64,000 nt of DNA from Euborellia annulipes (Eukaryota; Arthropoda; Insecta; Dermaptera; Anisolabididae), in assembly GCA_023213315.1 (NCBI GenBank), contig JAKCPI010002958.1, forward strand, positions 62,001 to 126,000, written 5' to 3'. The position numbers were made by a program, and so were the translations under genes. The notes under the pieces were generated by a model, which was not told where the DNA came from, made no database searches, and was given only the letters and a program-made list of their open reading frames with translations. Shown here piece by piece: positions 12,106-22,591 of this stretch (position 1 is its first letter; every line of letters starts with the position of its first letter).

Positions 12106-12363
12106 CAGCGTTTTCCAAACTTGGGAGGCGCGGACTAGTTTAAGGGGAGGCACGAACATTAGCCCCAGAGAGCATTTTATAAATGATTGCTAACGTTTTA
12201 TAAATAAAATAATAATATAATAGTTTGTATTAATAATTTTTTTAGCAATACAAATTTTTGTTTGTATTATTTTATAAAATGCTCCCCCCCCCCACACCGG
12301 GGGATGTCATACGATTATATATTTTTAAGAGAGGCGTGGTAACATAAAGTTTGGAAACCACTG
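12106..12363. mobile_element. Non-autonomous hAT element at the left edge of duplication copy 1
   Basis: The ends CAGCGTTTTCCAAACTT and AAGTTTGGAAACCACTG are inverted. They are flanked by ACCTAAAA (12098-12105) and CCCTAAAA (12364-12371), an 8-bp duplication with one mismatch. The right end (from GTCATACGATTATATA onward) is the same sequence that ends the transposase-bearing element at 34591-35812 in copy 2, followed there by the same target sequence. The two are therefore the same original insertion in the two duplicated segments, internally deleted here. Confidence 0.8.
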
Positions 12364-12635
12364 CCCTAAAATGTTAATAATTTTTTGGATTTATTTTTTA
12401 TCAATATTGACTTCTTGATAACGTTATAATAAAATTTTTATTTTCTACTTTATTGACTGCTTTGACAATATCTATAAATTTTTGTTGAACAATTATAAAA
12501 AAAATTAAACATTTTTTTTTGGCACCAGTCATGATTCCCCTCCCCATCATTAGGAGGCTTTAATAAATTAAAAAAAAAAATGAGAATTTTTTATATAAAA
12601 AATCTAGGAAAATTCAATAATTTTTTTTTTTTAAT

Positions 12636-12815
12636 TTATTCAATGTCTTTTTCGGCATCAACGGCCATTTAGACGCCATGCCTATTTATTTCAAATGATT
12701 TGTAGTCAATTCAAATGAAATAAATTTTTCTCGCTTGGGACGGGAAGCGAACCTGGAACCCTAGGCATGAGAAGCTAAAATTTCTCTCTGAGCCACTGGT
12801 CACGGGCTAATTCAA
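12636..12815 (-). repeat. tRNA-derived SINE
   Basis: On the minus strand the element begins in a tRNA-like head. GTGGCTCAGAGAG is an A-box-like block, and CCAGGTTCGCTTCCCGTCCC, about 40 bp later, is a B-box-like block. An AT-rich tail follows with AATTTATTTCATTTGAATTG. Two other copies are at 24965-25110 and 36945-37117, the latter being the duplication partner of this one. The pairing of pol III boxes with a shared non-tRNA tail supports SINE over a tRNA gene. Confidence 0.65.
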
Positions 12816-13475
12816 TAATTTAACATAAAGAATGTAAAATAGAAGTAAATAAAAAAAATCAAATGTGTGAGTAAAATGAATGAGAGAAAAAAATTATGGC
12901 GGAACCAGAGAATAAAAAGTTTCAAATTAAATCCCAAATTGACAAATATATTATTTATATTATTGTTAATTAATTGATATTGACAAATGATGCAATGTAT
13001 ATAAATTATAAAGTCTTATAATATATAATACCAGTATATAAATAAATTATTATTATGATAAGGGATAGATTAATAATTAAATGAGAAATGAAAAAAAAAA
13101 AAAAACTTTTCCACAAAATATTTCAAATTATGGTTATTAATTTAATATAACTCACCATTTAGAGTAAAAGGAGTAATAATCCAACACACATAAACAACTA
13201 ATTAATATTAAATTAAACCATATATAAAATGACATTCACAAGTTGAAATATAACTTCGAGATGGAGGGAAACGACTCAAGTCAAAGAGTATAATTATTTG
13301 AGGGTCATTTCAGAAAGTTGATTTATTTTACTTTTAAATAATTAATATTCACAAAATCATCTTTAAAGTTTATAAACAATAAAATTCTATCTATTTAAAA
13401 TATTCTTATTTTATTTATTTTACAAAAAATTCTATAAAAATAATATTAAATATAATTGATGATAATAATTAAAAA

Positions 13476-13685
13476 ATGATATTTAATAGATTTAAATATT
13501 TTTGTAAACTTAAGAAAAAGTTTTATTTTAGAAAAATTTATTTTATTAATATAAAAATAAATTTTAATGAATATTTTATTCTTTCAAATTTTGTTAGATT
13601 TTCAAATCAGTTTCAATATTTCGGAAAAACACCAGAAATTGTTGTTTGTGAAAAACTTGAAGAAATGAGGAGGAGGGAATTTTAA
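13476..13685 (+). other. Small ORF identical in both duplicated copies, function unknown
   Basis: The 69-residue reading frame is repeated without change at 38838-39047. Its first 40 residues are low-complexity F/I/N/K typical of AT-rich noise. The last 20 (FQYFGKTPEIVVCEKLEEMR) look more protein-like and follow a possible acceptor, TTTTCAAATCAG. FQYFGKT is reminiscent of the F-x-Y-x-G-K/R-T ending of FERM domains, but that is only a resemblance. Identity between copies may simply reflect recent duplication. There is no donor or partner exon to confirm a gene. Confidence 0.2.
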
Positions 13686-13732
13686 ATATGATTTTTGTGA
13701 TAAAAATCAAATATTCAAAATATGATTAGAAA

Positions 13733-13823
13733 AATCAGGTGTGACTGGTCGCATAGCAGACAACTTTCTCTTATCCTTCGGCAGGAGAAAGTTGTGTACT
13801 GTGCTTGTCACACCAGATTTTTT
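13733..13823. repeat. R1 palindromic head, solitary (partner at 39098-39183)
   Basis: The hairpin runs from AAATCAGGTGTGACTGG to CTTGTCACACCAGATTTTT, with the CTTTCTCTTATCCTTCGGCAG...AGAAAG apex. It is present at the matching place in both duplicated copies, so it inserted before the duplication. Confidence 0.7.
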
Positions 13824-14285
13824 GTGTCTAAATATATTTAGTTTCGGCTAATCTTTACTTATAAAAAAATTAAAAACAATTAGGGAATGTAGAGCTAATG
13901 TCAAAAGAGTGAACTTAAGTGTAGGCCAGGGCTGTTAGATACAAAAAAGAAATTAGAATGTTAATTTTTTCTCGGAAAGATATAACTTTTCTTTCCTTTA
14001 AAGCCTAAGTACAGCTCCTTCCCTACTCATATAGCTAGGCCATTGATAAAAGACTTTCTATTTAAAATTATTATGGGAAATTATACTAAAGTTAGTCTTG
14101 AAAGGTCAAAAGGTGAAACATGCATTAACTTTAAGGAGAAGGAGAGAGAGATTGAGTATTAATAGTATAAATTTAATAGAAATCTCTTAATTTGAAGTAT
14201 GAATTACTTCATTAAATATACGAAATTAATAATTTCTAATATAAATGAAATTTTGACAAAAAGTAAGTTAACAAATTAACTAAAA

Positions 14286-14324
<39 letters not shown>

Positions 14325-14824
14325 TTGTGTCAATCCGTCAAGGTATAATCGTGTCTATTTACACACATTCCTGCTTTTTTTTTGTAAAATCTCTCTCTGA
14401 AAAAAAATATAAATATAATGAATAAATTTTTAATATATTAGCTAAAGAGCAACTGTTGACTTGCAAAAATTAATTGAACATTTAAAGTAACAGATTCCGA
14501 AATACCGTTAGGGGCCCCCTAATGCTTTGTTATACTAAAGTTGGCATTTAAACTGTTTAGATTATCAGTTGTTTAAGAGTCAATTGACATTGAATGGAAT
14601 GTTGACGTTCCCTTTAAATTTGACTTTTAAAGGTCTGTCAAGAATTCACTATGAATCATCAACTGTGAAAAGTCATTTATTGAATATTTTAAGAAAATTT
14701 AAATAAGTTATTTTGTTTTATCAACCAAATAAATTGATAAATATGTTAATATTAATGAAAATGAAAAAAAAATGAATGATTTTTAGTGATTTTTTAACAA
14801 TCATTATTATTAGTTAGAAAAAAA

Positions 14825-15938
14825 GAAGTGACTTGTAAAATAATGCGATAATGTGCAATTTGTGAAAGTTTTGATTGTAGTGAAAGTGAAATATGCAAAT
14901 TTAAAATAGAAATGAGAAATATTAAGCTAAAAATATAGTGAGATTGTTGAAAGTTAAGTGGCAGCTGTCAAAGTGTCAAAGGCAATACCTGTCGCATAAC
15001 CAGGATCGGTGTCCTCATCCTCTGACGCACCCAATTCATGATGACACTCGACCATCATCGGTTGATGGAGTTCGCAATGCTCTTGGTGGCGGAAAACTAG
15101 TGGGAATCGTACGCTACCGAGACTAGCACCGCTTCCACCGCCACAAACGGCCGCAAAGGCACTCCCCGGACCCAATGGTTGTTCTAAAGAAGAACGTCTT
15201 GAATGAAGACCATCAGCAGCGATGACAGATCCAGCTACGGAGGCGGCATCGTCAACAGCAGAAGCTACGGATCCAGAGCCCGGTGACGGCGGTGGAGAAG
15301 ATGCAGAGGCGACAGAACCGGCGCCCCGGGGGCTGCTACCCTCATCTGCACCCTCGGATGGATCATCAGCAGCACTTGCCGAAGAGGAAACAGGCACCGA
15401 TGCATTTGTCGCATGGCGACGAGGAGATCGGCCTCGGTCTGGGATCACAGATGTGGCACTCCAATAGCCCCACGCCATCGCGAAAATCGAACGGTGCAAA
15501 GCACACGAGCAAGGGCGACCGCGGGGTGACTAAGGGCTGCCACAACCACTGAATAAGCCACGACGACAGCGGCTGCGCAGGAAAATGCAGCCGGGCGGCG
15601 CCTTAGGCTATCGACCAACCCTCACCACTACCCCCGACAAACCACTTACATCCAGCACTTACCATCCATTCTAATTCCGAATCCAATTCTGTATTTGGCA
15701 ACACCACAAACAGGTATTGTTTAAACAAAGACAAGCTCGCACATTTCTTCAAATTGACACCCGACTATTTGATATGATAACAATTTTAATGGCTGATTGC
15801 AATAAGTTAAATTGACTCCTTAGTGATAAAATTTAATAAACACTTTTTTTGGCGCGTTCTTTCAACAATCTCAATACACTTATTTATTATAATTAAAATT
15901 TAAAATATATCATTTTATTTTAATTGTAAAAATTTAAA
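14825..15938. other. 1.1-kb block present only in duplication copy 1
   Basis: Copy 1 reads AGTTAGAAAAAAAGAAG at its left edge and AAAACTTGATAAGAAG at its right edge. Copy 2 joins these directly as AGTTAGAAAAATTGATAAGAAG (about 42938-42960). The junction has only a short run of shared A and no target duplication or terminal repeat. It therefore looks like a simple deletion in copy 2 rather than an insertion in copy 1. Confidence 0.75.
14989..15478 (-). CDS. GC-rich coding exon, possible alternative 5' exon of aPKC
   Basis: In an AT-rich window, about 14.95-15.65 kb is strongly GC- and CpG-rich. The minus strand has an ATG at 15476-15478, preceded by an in-frame TAG at 15530-15532. It is open for 163 codons to a good donor (GCGACAG|GTATTG, exon end 14989), leaving one extra base (phase 1). 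The product starts MAWGYWSATSVIPDRGRSP, is rich in Ser, Ala, Gly and Pro, has RRSS-type basophilic phosphosites, and ends ELGASEDEDTDPGYAT. I do not recognise it. It lies 3.2 kb downstream of the aPKC PB1 exon on the same strand, and that exon also ends in phase 1. It could therefore replace exons 1-2 in a PB1-less aPKC form, or be an internal exon of another gene. The whole block is absent from copy 2. A plus-strand ORF of 81 codons overlaps it and cannot be fully excluded. Confidence 0.5.
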
Positions 15939-16601
15939 ACTTGATAAGAAGATATTTCTAATTTATTTTATTGTAATAATGCAAATATATAATGATTCAT
16001 TTTTATAATTAAAAAATTTGTAAAATAGAATATCAATATATAATAAAAGAGATATTAGTGTTAATTTGTAAGTTTCAAAAAATAAAATAAAAGTTATTAA
16101 ATGCAGGAGGATAGTTTAAATTAAAAGGTAAATTTATGTATTTGTGATTCCATTAGAATAAAATTAGCTGGCTTTATCTGTGTACTAATTACTTAATTTT
16201 ATAAATATTTCGGCAGACATGACGTCTATTATCTTCCTTGGAGGAGAGGTGAATATCGAAGTAAACAATGAGCAAATTTGAAAAGATACAAGAGAATGTG
16301 CAAGGAATAACATAAGTAGTGGCATGCTAAGTGCTAATTGTTGATGGGGATATTCTCTTCGGCTCTAGGATGATGTCGAAATATTTGGAAAATAAAGGAA
16401 TGTAAGCAGAAAAATTTTGACATAGAATTTTTGACATGAATCTAATACTTTCTCTCTCCCTATTACATTTATAGGTAAGAGAAAGAAAAAAAATGACTGG
16501 TTCTATTTTTCCTAACTACATAACTAATATAAAATCTGACTTCTCTAGAAAGTTATTTTTCTCAGCTTACACCTATCCTCAGTAAATATATATATATATA
16601 T

Positions 16602-16990
16602 CAAACACATGAACGAGTAGATCTATTCTTGGACCGTTGAAGAGGGTGTTATAATCAAGAAGACAAAACAATTTTTAAAAAATTATCTTGATTTATTTCA
16701 GAGCATTTTTGGCTTGGCTGACAAGTATGCGCAATTGGACTTGTTTCGGCTACAAAACGCCGTCATCAGAGCCATGAACTGCAATTACAACAAAACAATT
16801 ACAATGACAACACACACAATTACTGATGACGGCGTTTTGTAGCCGAAACAAGTCCAATTGCGCATACTTGTCAGCCAAGCCAAAAATGCTCTGAAATAAA
16901 TCAAGATAATTTTTTAAAAATTGTTTTGTCTTCTTGATTATAACACCCTCTTCAACGGTCCAAGAATAGATCTACTCGTTCATGTGTTTG
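16602..16990. repeat. Long foldback element with hammerhead-like core
   Basis: Arms of about 168 bp (16602-16769 and about 16823-16990) are nearly perfect inverted copies around a loop of about 50 bp. The outer ends read CAAACACATGAACG and CGTTCATGTGTTTG. The right arm starts CTGATGACGGCGTTTTGTAG then CCGAAACAAG, again CTGANGA, a GGC/GCC stem and GAAA. At the matching spot copy 2 has an AT repeat plus a different element cluster (43619-45290). It is similar in plan to the foldbacks at 1144 and 4468. Confidence 0.7.
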
Positions 16991-17026
16991 ATTGTAATTT
17001 ACTGGACTAAACTAAAAAGTTTCGTT

Positions 17027-17062
<36 letters not shown>

Positions 17063-17404
17063 TAGTTAGTGTTAAAATAGAATATAGGATCTCTTTCCTT
17101 TAGATGTGATTTAGTAGAAAAAATAAGGAAAAGAGAAAAGTGAGGAATATAAACTTTGTTTAATGAATAGTCATGAGTTATGAATATAATTTGAACAAAA
17201 TTACCCAAACATGTATATACATGAAGTTTAATATAATTTAAAAAATTCTAAAAAGAAATAAGAATGATAGTTTTGTGAATAATTATATAAATTTTTTAAT
17301 TTTAATAAAATCTATGTGTTCATTCATTCATTTTCATTTTGAATGGCCTTAGAGAAGTGTCCATTTGATCACCTTTCATAAAATCTATGTGTATATATAT
17401 ATTT

Positions 17405-17615
17405 GGATCATTCTACAAAAATGGGTTAACTTTGGGGTCTAATTTGAAATGTACAATTTGTAAATTGGATTTCAATTGTTTGTAATGATTTTGATAGACA
17501 ATAAGTTAATTTTATTGTATCCATTTAACAACACTCAGATTTGTTTATTTTCTTTTTTTTATAAGCTCATCAGCCTCTTAGCTTTACTGTTGAAAAACTT
17601 CCAGGGGACTGACGT
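17405..17615. repeat. Interspersed repeat X
   Basis: The block begins GGATCATTCTACAAAAATGGG and ends ACTTCCAGGGGACTGACG. It is seen four times: here, 26608-26818, 46228-46440 and 54652-54862. The 17.4 and 46.2 kb copies are duplication partners, and so are the 26.6 and 54.6 kb copies, which lie in fzr intron 6. The family was therefore present twice before the segment duplicated. I see no coding capacity. Confidence 0.7.
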
Positions 17616-17626
17616 TTTTGATACAC

Positions 17627-17815
17627 AGGGTGTTTCAGGAGGAATAGTAAATATTTTAAGGGGTGGTAGTATAAACGAATTGCAATAAAAAATTCTATAC
17701 AATATGGCTCTCTAGACATATTAAAAATTGGACACATGTATGGAATTTTTTATTGGAATTCGTCTATACTACCACCCATTAAAATATTTACTATTTCTCC
17801 TGAAACATATATTCT
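17627..17815. mobile_element. Miniature inverted-repeat element beginning CAGGGTGTTTCAGGAGG
   Basis: The left arm, CAGGGTGTTTCAGGAGGAAT then AGTAAATATTTTAA with GGTGGTAGTAT, is matched by the inverted right arm ATACTACCACCC...TTAAAATATTTACT...CTCCTGAAACA. The starting CAGGGTG is typical of mariner-type miniatures, but the right end lacks the matching CACCCTG. In copy 2 the partner (46507-46961) contains another palindromic element in its centre. Confidence 0.55.
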
Positions 17816-17825
17816 GGAAGACTGG

Positions 17826-18345
17826 GTATATGCGAAGATGGGGTTAAGTCGCTTTGGTTGATGAGCGACTTAACCCGAGAAAACTCATCTTCGCATAAAT
17901 ATATGTATTATGGAAGTTTTCCGCAAGTGGGTGTTTGTGAAGTCTTCTTATATCTTTTCTCGTGTGATTATTTCATTGTATTTTTTTTTTAAATATGGAA
18001 AATTTTTAATGGAAACGTGTGGTTCAAACACTAAATATTTCTAACTCTTTTTATAAAAACAATGAAATAATCACATGAGAAAACGCATGGCGGTACTTTA
18101 ATAGTGACCCTCAAAGTGCAGTGAGGGACAATATTAAGTCCCACCCATGCGTTTTCTACTTGTGATTATTTTATGGTTTTTATAAAAGAAAATGAAAATC
18201 TTAATTGGAAATTTTCTAGGTTTGAACCATGAAAGTTTCCATTTAAAAATATATAATATTTTTTTTAAAAACAATGAAATAATCACAAGTAAAAAACGCA
18301 TGGATGGGACTTAATATTGTCCCTCACTGTACAAAATGAATACAG
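17826..18345. repeat. Hairpins and inverted repeats downstream of aPKC exon 2
   Basis: A strong hairpin at about 17826-17897 pairs TATGCGAAGATG...GGTTAAGTCGC with GCGACTTAACC...CATCTTCGCATA. From 18060 to 18340 are three versions of a unit, TAATCACA...AAACGCATGG...GACAATATTAAGTCCCA, in alternating orientation. The whole set is repeated in copy 2 (46977-47490). It is a palindromic repeat of unknown class. Confidence 0.6.
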
Positions 18346-18663
18346 AAAAAAAAAATTAATAAGTGGAATATTATGATTATTGTTATAACTTTTGAGATTT
18401 TTTATATATAAAATTACTACGGTTTCCATTATAATTTGTCTTAGTTTTCGAGATACATTTTGTTCTTTGTGTTTTTGTAATAAGAAAAATGAGAATTATA
18501 TTGTTTGTCTTTGATTCATCAGGTGGGTACCCTATTTTTTTAAAATCTTGTCTCCTTAGACGAGTAACATAATCAATTTGAATTTGAAGTAATGTTAAGC
18601 CATAAATTTATAAACACTCTTTGTATTTTAATTGATACTTATGAATGAACGTTTGTTACTCAC

Positions 18664-19007
18664 CATGGATTGTTAGCTCGGAGTCTTTATTTAATTCGTA
18701 GAGTCTAATTGCTTCATCTAGTTCGATTTGTGTTGAGATAATACAAGGATCTCCTTCTTCATCAACCCATTTCATTGTAAATACTTGGTCGGCTGGAAAA
18801 CGGCACATATCCCTCATTTCTTGACATAATTGTTCCACACCGATGTTGGGGTCAATATAAGTGATCATCACCTCTCTATTCAATGAATAATATGACAATC
18901 AGTAAGGTGAATTAAAACAATTATTATTTTATAAATTATTACCCATTGTATGCTGTTTGAACCCGAATTTCTGGTACTTCTGCTTCTGGATGTAGTGGCG
19001 TTGGCAT
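18664..19007 (-). CDS. aPKC: Atypical protein kinase C, exons 1-2 (PB1 domain), partial gene
   Basis: Exon 1 is 18943-19007 (ATG at 19005-19007, encoding [20 protein letters not shown], then N and two bases). Exon 2 is 18664-18875, after acceptor TTGAATAG. It completes a PB1 domain with [20 protein letters not shown], the acidic motif [13 protein letters not shown] and [14 protein letters not shown], closely matching the PKC iota/zeta PB1 (VMITHF..., [27 protein letters not shown]). In this family PB1 binds Par6 through the acidic OPCA-type motif and the kinase acts in cell polarity. Exon 2 ends in phase 1 at CATG|GTGAGT, the conserved position before the pseudosubstrate. The C1 and kinase exons were not found in the window and presumably lie beyond the left edge. 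A longer ORF upstream of exon 2 is intron read-through. Copy 2 holds only a broken scrap of exon 2. Confidence 0.93.
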
Positions 19008-19635
19008 TTTTCTCAATTGTTTCAAAAGTTTTTTACTATTTTTCAATCGTTTTCGATAAAATCTTGTTACTATTATGTAAAGTTGCCACAAACAATCCAA
19101 CTTGAAATGTTTTTATTACTTAATTTAAAGAAAAAACAGGTATAAATTATTAATGCATGACACATAAACCGACTCTGATCTAGGGTGAATCATTTGAAGG
19201 TTGCTGCCTGCTCATAGGCTCCTCAAATCACGTGACAGAATAAACGCATTTTATTGGCTCCCCGTCGAGTTAATCCTTTAGATTCATTTTCGGCGCCTTT
19301 TTTCAATTATTTTTATTTTTTTTTATATTTAATATATAAAATTGAACCCTAGCAGGGTCAGATACAGAGGGGGTGACAATCCATGAGGCTCGGGATCTTT
19401 CAACTTATTTCCTAAATTCTTAATGAAAACAAAAATCATGAAATTTCTCTTCTAATGATTCTCGAGTACTTTTGGTTGTTATTATTGGCTCCTGAAAAAA
19501 ATATTAAAAATATTTTAATACAAAATTTTTTTGAAGCGCATATCGACTGTATATGCATATTTTAAAACAAGATACTAGAAATTCTATCAGGCCTTTACTT
19601 TTACAAAAGAGTCTCAAAAACATTTTTCACCACTC

Positions 19636-20460
19636 TTATTAAAATATTTATGAAATTTAAAATTTTTATTTTTTTTTTAAACCTATCTTGAAAGGAATCG
19701 TTGGGAAAATTATTTAGACTTGAATATATTAAATGTTTTATTTTAAAACTTTTTAAACACAAATAAAAATCCAGGAACATTAGCTTATCTTAAGCTATTA
19801 AATATCTAGTGACTTATTTAAAAAAAAAAAAAACTAAGGATTATTTAAGTTAAATTTAACAAAGGAAGTAAAAAAAAAATTTCTTATAATGAAAAAGAAA
19901 ATTAAGAAGATTATGTATTGGAAAATTACACAAGTTTTCAATTTGTTTTTTTATTTCGAAATGGTCAGAATTAAGAAGGGACAAGGCAATGTCAGACTTT
20001 CTCCAATATATATCAGGGGCGGATTAAAGGGGGGGGGGGGGGGGACGAGGGGGGCAATCGCCCCTCCCAAGAAGAAATTCACAATGTTATAAAAACTAGT
20101 ATTCTAGAGAAATTATGATTTCCGGGCTTTAATTTCAATTGAATTTGTTACCAATCAATTTAAATAAATAGGAAAGGGGTCTAAATGGCCATAGATGCTC
20201 ACAAAGTCCTTAAATAAAAAAAAAATTAAAAAAAAAAAACCGCCCCCCCCCCCCCCGACAAAATTGCATTAATCCGCCACTGATATATATATTTTTTTGA
20301 GATTTTAAAACGAACCAACGGAGGGGAAGGGGGGTTGAACACCGAATCCATACACTGACCTACGCCTTATCTACAAATAGAATTAGATGCTTTTCAATAG
20401 TATTTTTAAAAGAGAAAAATAAGTATGAAATGTTAAAAAAAAATATTTTGTTTTAATAAA
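19636..20460. repeat. Segment S, first copy (interrupted by a hAT element)
   Basis: The sequence starts TTATTAAAATATTTATGAAA and passes through CTTGAAAGGAATCGTTGGG and ATAATGAAAAAGAAAATTAA. It recurs at 33153-33900, 48366-48649 (partial) and 49572-50320. The 33 and 49 kb copies follow fzr intron 2 directly. The longer copies read like a decayed coding sequence in places, but every frame is broken. A 269-bp hAT element interrupts this copy at 20014-20282. Confidence 0.65.
20014..20282. mobile_element. 269-bp hAT-type miniature element
   Basis: The inverted ends CAGGGGCGGATTAA and TTAATCCGCCACTG are flanked by ATATATAT on both sides (20006-20013 and 20283-20290). It is related to the CAAGGGCGGAT elements at 10681 and 44668. 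It is absent from the partner positions near 33.55 and 49.95 kb. Confidence 0.8.
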
Positions 20461-20533
20461 ATATACAAATAAAACACTCGGTTATCTCTTTAAAGATATT
20501 TATTAATTATAAATTAATAAAAATCTTGAAATA

Positions 20534-20710
20534 CAGGGTGGGGCATAAATAGAGAGACGATCATCTCAATGATGTTATTTTTAAACAATAGCACTCACAT
20601 AAAAAGCTTTTTGATAGACTTCCCAATCATGTAACTTTTATTATGTAAACAATAAAATGAATTACTTTTTTGACCTTCTTAAATCGTCTAAATATTTATG
20701 ACCCACCCTG
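20534..20710. mobile_element. Mariner-type miniature element, pre-duplication
   Basis: The ends CAGGGTGGGGCATAAATA and TATTTATGACCCACCCTG are inverted and flanked by TA on both sides. This is the terminal form and target duplication of Tc1/mariner elements. The partner in copy 2 is at 50456-50632 in the same context, so it was there before duplication. No transposase is encoded. Confidence 0.8.
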
Positions 20711-20725
20711 TATTTGGAAAATGTT

Positions 20726-22118
20726 TCAACAAGAGCATACGGCTCTTAATTTTGTTTGAGGCAGGATAGCAGGATAATGAAATTTAGAAGATGAAGTTCC
20801 ATTTAAAATATTTTTAAAATCTGTTGTGGCTAATAGATTCAAAGTATGACAAGCGCATCGAAGGTGCTTGGGTAATTCAAAATCTACATCAATAGTATTA
20901 TCTAAATTCAAACATTCGGAAATCAACTCCTCTTCTTCATCATAAGGTTCAACTTCTAGAAATTAAAATATAATGTTAAAATATGTCAATTTAACTAATA
21001 ACCAATGATTTTTTACCATCTTTTTCATCTGAATCAAGTTCGGTAAAAAATAGATCTATATTGCAACCAAATTTCTTGAAAGCCTTTACAAAATTCGATC
21101 CATTGTCAGGTTATACATGAAAGAATATTTTCATTTTTTAAATTAAATTCATTAAATATGTCTGTAAGCAATTCGGCAATTTTTTCAAAAGTATGTTGAC
21201 CAGTAAACCGACGGCAGGCTAGAACACATCCACTTCGAACAAGAGTATTTCTGTCTATCTGAAAGTCAAGAACAATATACTATTCTAAGACTCAAGGGAA
21301 ATAATATGTATTATCTATATTTTATTAAATTATAATTTTATACCAACCCAGTGGGCTGTCATGCCCATAAAACTTCGATGTTTAGTTGACCAAACATCAG
21401 CAGTAGTACATATTAAAATTTCTGATTTAAATATATTCTTTAAAATTTCGTTAATTTTTATTCGTTCTGCATTTATGTTTTTTGCCAATGAACGCCTTGA
21501 CATTACTCTAACTTGATTATCTAAATCTTTGTTGAAAAATATAAATTTGAAATGTAATATATATTTATTTATAAAATATATACTGTATTATAATAACTAC
21601 TAACCATGAATCATATTTACGAAATGTGGATCGTCGACAGTGATTAATGGTTTCATGCCATGAATTATATATTTAATAATGTTTTCATCAAACTTTTTTG
21701 CTTTTGTTTATAATTTAAATCAAAAATCTTTGTTTGCTTAATATGTTTTGAAGTAGATGCCTCACTTTTATTTCGAGGGCACTTTCTTTTAGCAGATATT
21801 TTATTTTTTACATATCTATCGAATTCATCCAACATATTGGTGTGAACACGCTTTAACAAAAATTTTTAATATTAAAACATTTTTTTCAAAGTATTCTTAT
21901 TTTTAAAATAAAATATTAAACATTATAATTTACCGTAAAATGAGTTCTAAAATTTGAGGTTGATTTTAATGATCCAGACAATACTTTTTTGCAAAGGTAC
22001 ATGTCGCTTTTATATTTTCATTGAAACAATCATACACTTCAAAATATTTTCCATCCAAAATTGGTGGAAAATGTTGACCATCATATTCTATATTAATTTG
22101 TGCATCTTCTAATTTCAT
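20726..22118 (-). pseudogene. Intron-containing hAT transposase, frameshifted and truncated
   Basis: Minus-strand pieces join into a hAT transposase. An N-terminal piece starts with ATG at 22116-22118 (MKLEDAQINIEYDGQHFPPI) and leads into a BED zinc finger, with one frameshift before LKSTSNFRTHF. An intron of about 90 bp leads to RVHTNMLDEFDRYVKNK. Then come a second frameshift, KYIIHGMKPLITVDDPHFVN, another intron, DLDNQVRVMSRRSLAKNIN with TTADVWSTKHRSFMGMTAHW, another intron, RNTLVRSGCVLACRRFTGQH with a damaged PDNGSNFVKAFKKFG block, and finally LPKHLRCACHTLNLLATTDF near 20.85 kb. The C-terminal dimerisation domain is missing. Introns bounded by GT/AG are unusual for a transposon copy and suggest an older host-like gene. 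The right half of this region has no match in copy 2. Confidence 0.75.
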
Positions 22119-22203
22119 TTTGAAATTGAACAATTTAACTAACAAAGAAGAAATTACATATTAATCAATATTTATATTCAATTATATGTAAAAAGTTTAT
22201 TAA

Positions 22204-22591
22204 GGTGCGCGTCTCGGGGTGCTAATTTTGGGACTTTCCAGCGGCCACAATTTTAAAGCTATCGACCTCAAATTTTTTTTTAAATTAAAGCTATTTAAAA
22301 TATCTACAAATAATAGAAGCCCTTTTTTTGATTTTTGAAAAAAATTTTTTTTTTTTTTTAGATTAATCGCATTAAATAAAAGATATTTTAAAAAAAGGAG
22401 CTCTATAAGTTGTAGATAATTAAATTAGTAATCATTGTGTTAAAGAATAATTAACTTTTTGCTTTTAATTAATTAGCTGGAAGCTCTAGAATGAAATGGA
22501 AAAAGTCCCTTGTATTCCAATGGGGAACACTAACGCCATCTCTTGCCGCCTCGAGTCAATCGTGTTTTAACGGTTTTTCGAGACGCGCACC
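22204..22591. mobile_element. piggyBac-like miniature element, 388 bp
   Basis: The perfect inverted ends GGTGCGCGTCTCG and CGAGACGCGCACC are each flanked by TTAA (22200-22203 and 22592-22595). A TTAA duplication is the piggyBac signature. The interior is AT-rich and non-coding. It sits just upstream of the hAT transposase pseudogene start. Confidence 0.8.

Noticed and set aside
15222..15467. 81-codon acidic plus-strand ORF in the GC-rich island
   Set aside because: Lies opposite the longer minus-strand exon, which has ATG, upstream stop, donor and matching phase. GC-rich sequence opens several frames at once. Not fully excluded.
18876..18898. Longer PB1 ORF start upstream of aPKC exon 2
   Set aside because: The extra residues are intron: an AG acceptor at 18876 and the phase-matched exon 1 at 18943-19007 restore the conserved N-terminus.
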